From: Caenimonas koreensis DSM 17982
Lineage (GTDB): Bacteria > Pseudomonadota > Gammaproteobacteria > Burkholderiales > Burkholderiaceae_C
DNA length: 64,000 bases
Assembly: GCF_009646335.1 (NCBI RefSeq)
Contig: NZ_WJBU01000007.1
Location: forward strand, 1 to 64,000
Direction: 5' to 3'
Shown: positions 52,709-61,502 of the stretch, in pieces
Layout of the letters: each line of letters starts with the position of its first letter
How positions within the stretch are numbered: position 1 is the first letter of the stretch
Made by a program: the position numbers and the translations under genes
The notes under the pieces: model-generated
The model's input: the letters and a program-made list of their open reading frames with translations, nothing else
The model's database searches: none
Told to the model about the DNA's origin: nothing

Positions 52709-54025
52709 ATGGCCCAGCAACCCGCCACGCCCGCGACCATAGGCAAATACAGCGTCGAGCGCGAAATCGGTCGCGGCGCGAGCAGTACCGTCTTCCTCGG
52801 ATTCGACCGCTTCAACCAGCGGCCCGTGGCCATCAAGCAGATCCACGCGCACCTGCTTGAAGACCCGGCGCAGGCGCAGCGCTACCGCCGCCGCTTGCGC
52901 AATGAAGCGCAGATGGCCGGCCAGCTCAATCACCCGCACGTGGTGCGCATGTTCGACGTGGATGAAGACGCGCACCCGCCGTACCTGGTGCTCGAATTCA
53001 TTGATGGCGTGCCGCTGGCCTCGCATGCCACCACCGACAGGCTGCTGCCCATAGCCCAGGTGCTCGACGTGATCTTCAAGTGCTGCAGCGCGCTCGAACA
53101 CGCGCAGCAAAAGGGGCTGGTTCACCGCGACATCAAACCCGCCAACCTGATCCTGCAGGAAAACGGCGTGGTGAAGGTGACCGACTTCGGCACAGCGCTG
53201 TCGATGCGCAGTGAAGTCACGCAGCTCACCGGCCTGGTCGGCTCGCCCTCGTACATGTCGCCCGAACAAGTGCGCGAGCAGGTCTGCACGCACCAGAGCG
53301 ACATGTTCTCGCTGGGCATCGTGCTGTACGAACTGCTCACGGGCCGCAACCCTTTCCAGGGTGAGAACGACTTCACGACGCTCTACAAGGTCAACACCGA
53401 AATGCCGCCGCCGCCGCGCGTGCTGCGGCCCGATTTGCCGCCCGCTGTCGATGCCGTGGTAATGCGCGCATTGAGCAAGGCACCCAGTGAGCGCTACCGG
53501 GAATGGTCTGACTTCGCCGATGCGATTCTTTCAGTCAGCCGCGCGTTGCCCGAACGGCGAGCCAAGGACCGTGAAGCCGAGCGCTTCTCGCAGATGCGCG
53601 CCTTGCCGTTTTTCAGCGAGTTTCACGACGCGATGATCTGGGAAGCGCTGCGGCTGGGCACGCTGCGCACGTTCTCGCGCGGCGATGTGCTGATGCGCGA
53701 GCAGACCGAGGGCACGTCGTTCAGCATCCTGCTCGAAGGCAATGTGGCCATCCGGCACAACAGCTTCACGCTCACGGTGCTGGGGCCGGGCGTGACGCTC
53801 GGCGAGATGTGCTACCTGCAGCCCGAGCGGCCCATGAGAACGGCCACCGCAGTGGCCGAATCGGAAGTGCTGGTGCTGGAGATTCTCAATGGCGCACTGC
53901 GCCAGGCCTCAGAAGGCCTGCAGACGTCTTTCGACAAGGCCTTCATCAAGCTGCTGGTTGCACGCCTGATCAAGACCAACGAGCAGATCGGCAACTGGGA
54001 CCTGCTCGCCGGCCAGGTGCGCTAG
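52709..54025 (+). CDS. Ser/Thr protein kinase with C-terminal cyclic-nucleotide-binding domain
   Basis: A 438-residue cytosolic kinase. The kinase domain (~13-280) is complete: Gly loop GRGASSTVFLG, K43 in AIK, HRDIKPAN (139-146), DFG (159-161) and SPSYMSPEQ. Residues ~305-425 form a cNMP domain (FFSEFHDAMIWEALRLGTL, phosphate-binding-cassette-like LGEMCYLQPERPMRTATA with the GE and R). So activity may be controlled by cAMP or cGMP. No membrane helix or PASTA domain. A class III cyclase is encoded at 22402. Confidence 0.9.
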   Translation: MAQQPATPATIGKYSVEREIGRGASSTVFLGFDRFNQRPVAIKQIHAHLLEDPAQAQRYRRRLRNEAQMAGQLNHPHVVRMFDVDEDAHPPYLVLEFIDGVPLASHATTDRLLPIAQVLDVIFKCCSALEHAQQKGLVHRDIKPANLILQENGVVKVTDFGTALSMRSEVTQLTGLVGSPSYMSPEQVREQVCTHQSDMFSLGIVLYELLTGRNPFQGENDFTTLYKVNTEMPPPPRVLRPDLPPAVDAVVMRALSKAPSERYREWSDFADAILSVSRALPERRAKDREAERFSQMRALPFFSEFHDAMIWEALRLGTLRTFSRGDVLMREQTEGTSFSILLEGNVAIRHNSFTLTVLGPGVTLGEMCYLQPERPMRTATAVAESEVLVLEILNGALRQASEGLQTSFDKAFIKLLVARLIKTNEQIGNWDLLAGQVR

Positions 54026-54045
54026 CGCACCCTTGTGCGCACTGC

Positions 54046-54861
54046 TTACTGGCGCGGCTCGCCGCGTTCGTTGACGATGATGGTCGCACCAGGGGGCGCC
54101 GTCATCTGGATGCGATGCTCCACGCCGCGGTAGTTGTACGTGACGTCCCAGTACTCGGGCGTTGCGTTCGTCACCGTCTGGCAGCGCTGCACATCGCGGT
54201 CGGCGTAGGCCGTGCCGTTGTTCGAGTTGCCAACGTTCGAGCCGACGACGGCACCGCCGATCACGCCGGCAGCCGTGGCAGCATCACGGCCACCGCCGCG
54301 CCCCACCTGGTGGCCCAGCACGCCGCCAATCAACGCGCCGACCACAGCGCCGCCGACATTCGGGTCGTTTCGCGGTGCGGCCACGGGCACTTGCTGGCGC
54401 TCGACCCAGCAGCGCTGGGTGGGCGTGCCCACCACGGCACGCACGGAAGTCACAGGCACTTCATACACGCGCTCATTGGGGCGGCGGCGCCATTGGTAGT
54501 CAGGCACCTCAGCCACGGGTTGCGGCTGCTCGAAGCCGGGCCTGTCGCGCATCACCGGGCGCACGGATGAGATGGTGTTGTTCATGCCGATGTCGCGCAG
54601 CGACGGATAGCTGCCACGGCGAAGGATCACGCAACGGCCCTCGAAACGGGCGTGCTCGCAGACCTCCCAGCGGCCACGGTCCACGACGATGGACGACGTC
54701 TTGTCGTTCATGCCGGTACGGTCGAAGTTCCAGACCTCCTTGTCAGCCGTCATGGCGCGACCACGATAGCCCTCGCCCTCATAGAAGGTGATTTGCGCGG
54801 CCGCATGACCGGCGGCGACGAGAGCCGCAGCGGCCACGATGGTTTGAAGAGTTCGTTTCAC
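54046..54861 (-). CDS. Beta/gamma-crystallin-like exported protein with glycine-zipper region
   Basis: A 271-residue exported protein. GTG 54861 has AGGAG 6 bases upstream and gives a normal signal peptide (KRTLQTIVAAAALVAAGHAAAQ type, cleavage near HAAAQ). A beta/gamma-crystallin domain follows (ITFYEGEGYRGRAM to TISSVRPV, with two Greek-key-like halves), then a glycine zipper (GGAVVGALIGGVLGHQVGRG...GGAVVGSNVG) as in Rick_17kDa/2TM surface lipoproteins. Probably an envelope protein; no Cys lipobox is seen at the cleavage site. Confidence 0.85.
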   Translation of the reverse strand: MKRTLQTIVAAAALVAAGHAAAQITFYEGEGYRGRAMTADKEVWNFDRTGMNDKTSSIVVDRGRWEVCEHARFEGRCVILRRGSYPSLRDIGMNNTISSVRPVMRDRPGFEQPQPVAEVPDYQWRRRPNERVYEVPVTSVRAVVGTPTQRCWVERQQVPVAAPRNDPNVGGAVVGALIGGVLGHQVGRGGGRDAATAAGVIGGAVVGSNVGNSNNGTAYADRDVQRCQTVTNATPEYWDVTYNYRGVEHRIQMTAPPGATIIVNERGEPRQ

Positions 54862-54986
54862 GGGTGGCTCCTGTAGTTGTTTACCTTCAACGCGGACCAC
54901 ACGCGCGCAGACGACCGCCAGAGCGCGCAATAGCGTTAAGAAATGTGAAGTGGCGACTCATCCGTGAATCAGGTTGCGGCAGAGAG

Positions 54987-56516
54987 TCAGTTCCCAGGTC
55001 CTGACGCTGCGGGTTGAGGCGCAAGTTGGGATGGCCACAGCAGCTTGTATTGAATAGGCGACCTCTCGAACGCATTGCACTTCGTCATCACGTCAATGAC
55101 GCCGTCCAGGTCCTCATAGTCAAACGCAGCAGTCCATTCGTGGATACGCTGCATAGCATTCATGTACGGGACCGGGTCTGCAGCGCGCGTGAGAGTCCGC
55201 AAACAGTCCAGGTACTCTTCACGAAAGAGCGTCGGGACGATGATCCGGCAACTGCCGGCCACACTGAGCTCTGCGTTCATCACGAGACGCGCAAGCCGTC
55301 CATTTCCGTCCGTGAAAGGGTGCACCTCCGAAATCAGGAACATCGCCAGCAACGCCCGCGCCGTTCCTTCCGGAACAGTTGGCAAAAGACGAGAACCCTC
55401 TACCAGCGTTCCTCGAACAAGTCGTGGCTGAACGAACTCAGTGTTCCCTGCACGATTCGCCGCGGTCTTGAACTCTCCCGGGTTCACCTCCGGTCGCTCC
55501 TTCATCTGGTCGGCGTGCCGGGCTCTGAGCTGCTCCTGTATCGACTCGCCGACCGCGAGCGTTTGATTCGCCCATCCGCGATTGATGGCCTGCCTGAAAA
55601 CTCCGAGGATGTCGTGCGAATCCTTCGGCCGCTCAGTAATGGGCTTGCCTTCAAGCACGAAACCGCGTGCCTCGCTCACGTCAAATTCGGTTCCTTCGAT
55701 GAAATTGCTGAAGTAAGACTCCAGGAACGCGAAGTGGTTACGGGCACGCTCGGTTTTGAGTGCGGCTGCCGGCTGCTTGAGGGGCGTGGCGCGAAGTTCA
55801 GCCGCCAATCGCTCAAACAGTTCCAGGCGCTTTGAGTCGTAAGGAATCCTGGCTGCCATCGCCTTGCCTTCGACGCTAGCCATTTGGGTTTTGCGAGTGC
55901 CCAAGATCCCGCCGATGATTCCTTCCAGGTGAGCAAACTCCCTCGCCATGTCGAGGATCGGTGCTAGCTCCCTGGCTTCCTCACGCAAGCGATTGAGAGC
56001 CTCTTGCCCGCGAGCGTCACAAATTTCAATCAGTCGCTTCTCAACGGCCCCTTGGCCGGCGGACTTGGCGTTCTCACCGCGACTTCGCACCAGGTTCTCC
56101 AGCAGAACTCGTGATTGCGAAGGGAAGAAGAGGTTTCGCCCCATCATGGGCGCGTCGCCGTGCACTGCTGGAGGGCCAACATGCGTTTGAACCGTCATGC
56201 CCGGTAGCTCGACTTTGCGCCGCCATGTGTGCGTCAAGTGAAAGATGCCGCCGACTGGCGCCCCTCCCATGAAAGCGCTCTTGAAGCCCACAACGGCTCC
56301 CGGAAAGAGTGCGGCGAGGACCCTGATGCGATTGCGTGCGACAAGCTCCGGCCACTCTTGCGCAGGCCGGCTAGAGACGACGCCTGGAAGAACGCGCTCG
56401 AACGCTCCATCCTTCATCCTGCGCTGAATTGTGCGAATGTCTGCCGCGCTCAACTCAGCGTAGAGCACCAACGACTCGTCGTGTGTCGTCTTTTGCTTCA
56501 TTGGGACTGTGCTCAT
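54987..56516 (-). CDS. Fic-domain protein with AbiEi-like N-terminal domain
   Basis: A 509-residue cytosolic protein. The Fic motif is intact: HPFTDGNGR (399-407), implying AMP transfer to a target protein. An inhibitory motif SxxxEG is at S270-G275 (SNFIEG), so activity is probably autoinhibited. Residues ~15-145 resemble the AbiEi/DUF6088-type DNA-binding antitoxin fold (AADIRTIQRRMKDGAFERVL, then FHLTHTWRRKVELPG). The combination implies a self-regulating toxin-like Fic. The promoter carries a cluster of 15-bp palindromes (56526-56670). The gene and its upstream are AT-richer than the surroundings, suggesting transfer. Confidence 0.82.
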   Translation of the reverse strand: MSTVPMKQKTTHDESLVLYAELSAADIRTIQRRMKDGAFERVLPGVVSSRPAQEWPELVARNRIRVLAALFPGAVVGFKSAFMGGAPVGGIFHLTHTWRRKVELPGMTVQTHVGPPAVHGDAPMMGRNLFFPSQSRVLLENLVRSRGENAKSAGQGAVEKRLIEICDARGQEALNRLREEARELAPILDMAREFAHLEGIIGGILGTRKTQMASVEGKAMAARIPYDSKRLELFERLAAELRATPLKQPAAALKTERARNHFAFLESYFSNFIEGTEFDVSEARGFVLEGKPITERPKDSHDILGVFRQAINRGWANQTLAVGESIQEQLRARHADQMKERPEVNPGEFKTAANRAGNTEFVQPRLVRGTLVEGSRLLPTVPEGTARALLAMFLISEVHPFTDGNGRLARLVMNAELSVAGSCRIIVPTLFREEYLDCLRTLTRAADPVPYMNAMQRIHEWTAAFDYEDLDGVIDVMTKCNAFERSPIQYKLLWPSQLAPQPAASGPGN

Positions 56517-56525
56517 GCGTAGTTT

Positions 56526-56670
56526 GTCGCGAAATACAATTTTAAAACTGTAAATTTGTCGCGAATCACTACCAATTCAATGTCGCAAATCACAACTCAA
56601 ACGAAGTCTCGTACCGGCAGGTTGTCGCCTTTCACTGCTACTATAAATGAATTTTGTCGTGAATCACGAC
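56526..56670. promoter_or_regulatory. Operator cluster upstream of the Fic gene
   Basis: Four copies of a 15-mer around the palindrome GTCGTGAATCACGAC: 56526-56540 (GTCGCGAAATACAAT), 56558-56572 (GTCGCGAATCACTAC), 56582-56596 (GTCGCAAATCACAAC) and the perfect 56656-56670. A fifth, weaker copy is at 56624-56638 (GTCGCCTTTCACTGC). All lie within 155 bases of the Fic start codon in an AT-rich stretch. Confidence 0.75.
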
Positions 56671-56746
56671 TTTTATTGTAACAGAGCATGGCTGCCGAAG
56701 CAACTCGACAAGTCGAGAACTGGCGGCTCCAGGCCCCGAAACTTGC

Positions 56747-58294
56747 CTAAGAGCGCGCCAATCCCTGCACAAACAGCCCCCGGTGCGCCTCACGCAGCAG
56801 GTTCTTCTGCACCTTGCCCATCGTGTTGCGCGGCAGCTGGTCCACGATGAAGCAGCGTTTGGGGATCTTGAAGTTCGCGAGTTTCGATTTGAGTTGCGCG
56901 ACGATCTGCTCGCCATCGAGCTGCGCGCCCGGCTTGGCAATCACCACGGCCACGCCCACTTCACCGAAATCCGGATGCGGCACGCCCACCAGCGCGCTTT
57001 CGGCCACGCCGGCCATCTCGTTGATGTAGCCCTCGATCTCGGCCGGGTACACGTTGTAGCCGCCGCTGATGATCAGGTCTTTGCTGCGCCCGACGATGGT
57101 GATGTAGCCGCGCTCGTCGATCTTGCCAACGTCACCGGTCTTGAACCAGCCGTCGGCCGTGAATTCCTCTTTCGTCTTCTCGGGCATCTGCCAGTAGCCC
57201 TTGAAGACATTCGGCCCTTTCACCTGGATGCCGCCGATCTCGCCCACTGGCATGGGCTGGCCCTGGTCGTCCATCACACGCACGCCCACGCCCGGCAACG
57301 GGAATCCCACCGTGCCACCGCGCCGCTCGCCATCGCATTCCTGGTACGGATTGGAGGTGAGCATCACCGTCTCGCTCATGCCGTAGCGCTCCAGGATGGT
57401 GAAGCCGGTTCGCTCCTTCCAGTCATTGAAGGTCTCGATGAGCAGCGGCGCAGAGCCACTGATGAACAGGCGCATGTGGCTGACGGCCTCACGCGTGAGC
57501 GTGCGTTCGCCGAGCATGCGCACATACAGCGTGGGCACGCCCATGAACACCGTCGCCTCGCGCATCTTCTCGATCGCCAGCCGCGGGTCGAACTTGCCGA
57601 GCCAGATCATCTTGCTGCCATTGAGCAGCGCGCCGTGCATCGCCACGAACAGGCCGTGCACGTGGAAGATCGGCAATGCGTGAATCAACACGTCGCCCTT
57701 GCGCCAACCCCAATAGTCCTTGAGCACCTTCGCGTTCGACAGCAGGTTGCCGTGCGTGAGCATCGCGCCCTTGCTGCGCCCAGTGGTGCCGCTCGTGTAC
57801 AGAATCGCGGCCAGCCCATCGGCCTTGGCTTTCGCAATCTCGTGCTTGTCGCTGTGATGCGCTGCCCGCTCGAGCAGCGAGCCCGTGCGGTCGTCATTGA
57901 GCGTGAACACATGTTGCGTGCCGGCCTTGAAAGCAATCTTGCTCACCCAGCCGAAATTCTTCGTGCTGCAGACCACCACGGCAGGCTCGGCATTGCCGAT
58001 GAAGTATTCGATCTCCGCGCTTTGGTAGGCCGTGTTGAGCGGCAGGAAGACGTAGCCCGCGCGCAGCGTCGCGAGGTACAGCATCATCGCTTCGACCGAC
58101 TTTTCAACCTGCACCGCGATGCGCGAGCCTGGCGGCAGCTTCAGCGCTTGCAGCAGGTTCGCGATCATTGCCGTCGCGCGCTCCAAGTCGCGCCACGAAT
58201 ACACAAGGCCGTTGTCCGTCTCGACAGCGTGCTCGTCGAGGTTCGCAGGAAAGGCCGCCCGCAAGGCGGCGAACAGGTTCTGGTTGTCGCTCAT
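56747..58294 (-). CDS. matB: Malonyl-CoA synthetase
   Basis: A 515-residue ANL-superfamily ligase that makes malonyl-CoA from malonate, ATP and CoA. The P-loop-like motif is ILYTSGTTGRSKGAML; later motifs are ERYGMSET, GWFKTGDVG, GRSKDLIISGGYNVYPAEIE and the catalytic Lys in LPRNTMGKVQK. ATG 58294 is preferred; an ATG at 58306 overlapping the receptor stop (TGATG) is possible. It lies with matA and a Bug receptor under a GntR regulator, which fixes malonate as likely substrate. Confidence 0.9.
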   Translation of the reverse strand: MSDNQNLFAALRAAFPANLDEHAVETDNGLVYSWRDLERATAMIANLLQALKLPPGSRIAVQVEKSVEAMMLYLATLRAGYVFLPLNTAYQSAEIEYFIGNAEPAVVVCSTKNFGWVSKIAFKAGTQHVFTLNDDRTGSLLERAAHHSDKHEIAKAKADGLAAILYTSGTTGRSKGAMLTHGNLLSNAKVLKDYWGWRKGDVLIHALPIFHVHGLFVAMHGALLNGSKMIWLGKFDPRLAIEKMREATVFMGVPTLYVRMLGERTLTREAVSHMRLFISGSAPLLIETFNDWKERTGFTILERYGMSETVMLTSNPYQECDGERRGGTVGFPLPGVGVRVMDDQGQPMPVGEIGGIQVKGPNVFKGYWQMPEKTKEEFTADGWFKTGDVGKIDERGYITIVGRSKDLIISGGYNVYPAEIEGYINEMAGVAESALVGVPHPDFGEVGVAVVIAKPGAQLDGEQIVAQLKSKLANFKIPKRCFIVDQLPRNTMGKVQKNLLREAHRGLFVQGLARS

Positions 58295-58305
58295 CAGTCT
58301 TCGCA

Positions 58306-59295
58306 TCAATCGAGCTTCGCTCCTGAGGCTTTCACCACCGTCGCCCACTTCCTGATTTCGGTGCTGACAAATGCAGCGAACTGCTGCTGCGACAGGTTCG
58401 GGAATTCCGCGCCGTTGTTGGCCCAGATGGCTTTGAGCTCGTCAGACTGGATGGCCTTGCGCGTCTCGTCGATCACACGCGCCTGGATGTCGGCAGCCGT
58501 GCCCTTGGGCGCCCACAGGCCGTACCACGTCGTCACGTTGTAGTCGGGCAAACCCACTTCCGCCGCACAGGGCACATCGGGGAATGCCGGGTTGCGCTTG
58601 GGACCGGCCACCATTAACGCCGTGATGCGCCCGCCCTTGATGTGCGCCGACGATGAACCCAGGCCGTCGAACATGATGTCAACGCTGCCTGAGATCAGGT
58701 CCTGCAATGCAGGCCCCGCGCCGCGATACGGAATGTGCGTGATGAAGGTCTTTGTCTGCTGCTTGAACAGCTCGCCTGCCAGGTGGTGCGATGTGCCGCT
58801 GCCCGCCGAGCCGTAGTTGTACCTGCCGGGGTTCTTGCGCATCAGCGCGAGGAACTCCTTGACGTCCTTTGCTTCCACGCGCTTCGGGTTGACGACCAGC
58901 ACCTGCGGCACGTTGGCCACGAGCGTGAGGGGAATGAAATCTTTCTCCAGGTCGTAGTCGAGCTTGGGGTACATCGACGGCGCGATCGTGTGGTGCACCG
59001 CACCCATGAAGAGCGTGTAGCCGTCAGCCGCGGCGCGCGACGCAACGCTTGCGCCCACCGTGCCGCCCGCACCGCCCTTGTTGTCAATGATGAGCTGCTT
59101 GCCTGTCTGCTTGGTGAACTGCGCAGACAGCGGCCGTGCAAACGCATCGGTGCCACCGCCTGCAGGGAACGGCACGACCAGCATCACCGGCTTGGCCGGC
59201 CATGCGCTTTGCGCTGATGCAAACGGCGCGAGTGAGGCAGCGCTGGCGGCTGCGGCTGCGCGAAGCACGTCGCGGCGGGAAAGGCTGTTGTTCAT
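58306..59295 (-). CDS. Bug-family receptor, probable malonate-binding protein
   Basis: A 329-residue periplasmic binding protein with a twin-arginine-like signal (LSRRDVLRAAAAAS, cleavage near SAQS). Family motifs: VMLVVPFPAGGGTDAFARPL, YDLEKDFIPLT and GSAGSGTSHHLAGELF. It is sandwiched between matA and matB, so malonate is the likely ligand, as inference. No tctA/tctB partner is adjacent. Confidence 0.9.
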   Translation of the reverse strand: MNNSLSRRDVLRAAAAASAASLAPFASAQSAWPAKPVMLVVPFPAGGGTDAFARPLSAQFTKQTGKQLIIDNKGGAGGTVGASVASRAAADGYTLFMGAVHHTIAPSMYPKLDYDLEKDFIPLTLVANVPQVLVVNPKRVEAKDVKEFLALMRKNPGRYNYGSAGSGTSHHLAGELFKQQTKTFITHIPYRGAGPALQDLISGSVDIMFDGLGSSSAHIKGGRITALMVAGPKRNPAFPDVPCAAEVGLPDYNVTTWYGLWAPKGTAADIQARVIDETRKAIQSDELKAIWANNGAEFPNLSQQQFAAFVSTEIRKWATVVKASGAKLD

Positions 59296-59335
59296 CGGTT
59301 TGTCTCCTGTGTGTTTTGAATGAATCGCACTGGCG

Positions 59336-60715
59336 CTAAAAGTACAGGTCTTCTATCGCCCCCGAAATCGGGATTTGTCCCTGCGCGGCCATCGCGCGAT
59401 GTTTGTCGAGCCGCTTGAGGTCATACAGGTAATTGACCATGAGCCCGTAAGACTGCTTGATGCCTTTCGCAGACGGGTCGCCCGCCCAGTTCAGCCGCTC
59501 GACGCGCGCGCCGTTGCCCAAATGAAAGCGAGCGACGGCGTCGAGGGGTTTACCCTCGTGCTGCGCTTTGCCCAGATACGAAGCCGCACTGGACAGCAGC
59601 CACTGGCGCAGCGGTGACTTCGGTGCGAGCTCCAGTGGCTTGTCGAGCGCGGCAAGGATCACATCTGCCGTTGGTTCGGCGCCCAGCGTCTTCTTCAACT
59701 CACTGCGCGTCTTTGCACTTGCCTGCGCGAGCATCTCGCCCGCCTGCTTGCCGAGCCAGCTGCGAAAGCCGGGAATGGGCGATAGCGTGGCGAAAGTCTT
59801 GAGCTTGGGGAATTCATCTTTCAGTGTCTCGACCACGCGCTTGATCAGCGAGTCGCCAAAGCTCACGCCGCGCAGGCCCACTTGCGTGTTGCTGATCGAA
59901 TAGAAGATGGCGGTAGTGGCCTTGTCGATTTCTGCTGGCGCGGCGTGCTCGTCGAGCAGCGGCGTGATGCTGGCGGCCAGTTCATCGACCAGCGCAACCT
60001 CAACAAAAATCAGCGGCTCGTCTTTGAGCCGCGGGTGAAAAAAGCCGTAGCAGCGGCGGTCGCTGTCGAGGCGGTTTTTCACGTCGGCCCAGCCGCGGAT
60101 GTCGTGCACGGCTTCGTACTTGATCAGCTTTTCGATCAGCGATGCAGGCGAGTCCCAGCTGATGCGCCGCAGCTCCAGAAAGGCCACGTCGAACCAGGTC
60201 GAAAACAATGCCTCCAGTTCGGCGTCCAGCGGCAGCAGCCGCTTGTCGGCCTTGAGGCTGGGCAGCAAATCGGCACGCAAATCAACGAGAAAGCGCATGC
60301 CTTCAGGAAAGACGGCAAAGCGCTGCAGCAGGCGCGTGCGCGGCGACAGGAAGGCCTTGCGCATGCGGATCTCGGCCTGGCCCTCATCAGCCGTGCCTTG
60401 CGCGGCTTCATAGTGTTCACGCGCCGCCTTGATCTTGGCGGCGTCGGGCGCGAACTGCTCGCTCATCAGCAGCCAGCAGTCGCGCCGCTGCTCGGGCGTC
60501 GCCTTCGCGTACCAGCCGGCCACACCCATGGCCAGGCGCCCGCCTTCCACCTCGCTCACCTGCGGATCGACGATGGCCTGCAACTCGGTGAGCGTGCGGC
60601 GCAGGACGCGTGGCGACAGCGCTTCCCGGTCGCGCCGCAGCGTGGCCTTCAGCCGCTCGCGGGTGGAGCGCGGCAGGACGTCCGCACTCTCGCTGGTGCC
60701 AAAGATCGCCATCAT
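59336..60715 (-). CDS. matA: Malonyl-CoA decarboxylase
   Basis: A 459-residue enzyme that converts malonyl-CoA to acetyl-CoA and CO2. Typical segments are RRISWDSPASLIEKLIKYEAVH, RCYGFFHPRLKDEPLIFVEVAL, SISNTQVGLRGVSFGDSLIKRV and FHLGNGARVERLNW, which carry the family's conserved Ser and His. ATG 60715 overlaps the gntR stop (ATGA); the frame extends further but inside gntR. With MatB it completes malonate to acetyl-CoA. Confidence 0.93.
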   Translation of the reverse strand: MMAIFGTSESADVLPRSTRERLKATLRRDREALSPRVLRRTLTELQAIVDPQVSEVEGGRLAMGVAGWYAKATPEQRRDCWLLMSEQFAPDAAKIKAAREHYEAAQGTADEGQAEIRMRKAFLSPRTRLLQRFAVFPEGMRFLVDLRADLLPSLKADKRLLPLDAELEALFSTWFDVAFLELRRISWDSPASLIEKLIKYEAVHDIRGWADVKNRLDSDRRCYGFFHPRLKDEPLIFVEVALVDELAASITPLLDEHAAPAEIDKATTAIFYSISNTQVGLRGVSFGDSLIKRVVETLKDEFPKLKTFATLSPIPGFRSWLGKQAGEMLAQASAKTRSELKKTLGAEPTADVILAALDKPLELAPKSPLRQWLLSSAASYLGKAQHEGKPLDAVARFHLGNGARVERLNWAGDPSAKGIKQSYGLMVNYLYDLKRLDKHRAMAAQGQIPISGAIEDLYF

Positions 60716-61380
60716 CGTGTGAGCCTGGATCGCGGCTGGCGCGACAGTTCGCGCAACGCAACGCGCTGGCGGTTCAGGTGCGTGCGCATGGCCGCATCGG
60801 CGCCTTCGGCATCGTGGGCCTTCAGGGCGGCGAACACCGCCATGTGCTCGGCCAGACTCTGGTCGAGCCGGCCCGGCGCATGCAACTGCTGCAGCCGCGC
60901 GAGCTTCACGATCTTGCGCAAGTCCGCAATCACCTGCGCGAGCCAGCGGTTGTTGGCCAGCTCGATGATCGCTTCGTGGATGGCGAAGTTCACGGCGTAG
61001 CAATCGTTGATGCGCTTGGCCTTGGCGTGCCGCTGCAACTTGTCGTGCATGTCCTGCAGGGTGGCGATGTCAGCATCGGTCGCGTGCTCGGCCGCTTCGC
61101 GCGCGCAGCGGCCCTCGAGCAGAGCCAGCACGGGAAAGATCTCGTCGAGATCCTGTTCGGTCACTTCATTGACGAACGAGCCGCGGCGCGGCTCGTGCCG
61201 CACCAGCCCCTCTGCGGTGAGCACCTTCAAAGCCTCGCGCAATGGCGTGCGTGAAATGCTCAATTGCTCGGCCAGCCGCACTTCGTCAAGAAAGGTGCCG
61301 GGCATCAACTCGCCATTGAAGATGCGCTCGCGCAGCTGCGTGGCGACTTCATCGTGCATGGAGTTGTGGACCAGGCGCAT
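60712..61380 (-). CDS. GntR family regulator of the malonate operon
   Basis: A 222-residue FCD-subfamily regulator. The wHTH contains GTFLDEVRLAEQLSISRTPLREALK within its first 55 residues (key RTPLREAL), and the helical ligand domain carries NFAIHEAIIE and EHMAVFAALKAHD. It leads the matA-Bug-matB operon, corresponding to MatR of rhizobia. A perfect dyad TAATTAC-AC-GTAATTA sits just upstream at 61407-61422, probably its operator. Confidence 0.88.
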   Translation of the reverse strand: MRLVHNSMHDEVATQLRERIFNGELMPGTFLDEVRLAEQLSISRTPLREALKVLTAEGLVRHEPRRGSFVNEVTEQDLDEIFPVLALLEGRCAREAAEHATDADIATLQDMHDKLQRHAKAKRINDCYAVNFAIHEAIIELANNRWLAQVIADLRKIVKLARLQQLHAPGRLDQSLAEHMAVFAALKAHDAEGADAAMRTHLNRQRVALRELSRQPRSRLTR

Positions 61381-61406
61381 GGACGTTCGGGCTCGGTAAT
61401 TTCCTG

Positions 61407-61422
61407 TAATTACACGTAATTA
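61407..61422. promoter_or_regulatory. Probable operator of the malonate GntR
   Basis: Perfect inverted repeat TAATTACACGTAATTA, 26 bases upstream of the regulator ATG and next to a further GTAATT at 61396-61401. It differs from the operator of the other GntR protein (47583-47662). Confidence 0.7.
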
Positions 61423-61475
61423 TGAGTGGCTGCGCGTCGGGGGCAAGTACGTTTTAACCCTTAATTCATCAGGTG

Positions 61476-61502
61476 GTTCGGGCCTGCGGCTCAGGCCCGA
61501 AC
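61476..61502 (-). terminator. Hairpin overlapping the lgt stop codon
   Basis: GTTCGGGCCTG and CAGGCCCGAAC form a perfect 11-bp stem with a 5-base loop across the lgt stop (61491-61493). No T-run follows on the minus strand, so it may be a weak terminator or a transcript-protecting stem. Confidence 0.5.

Noticed and set aside
56783-58543. 586-codon plus-strand ORF opposite matB
   Set aside because: Composition typical of antisense frames; matB carries all ANL motifs.
59336-61003. 555-residue version of matA
   Set aside because: The extension lies inside gntR in another frame; ATGA overlap at 60715 is the natural start.
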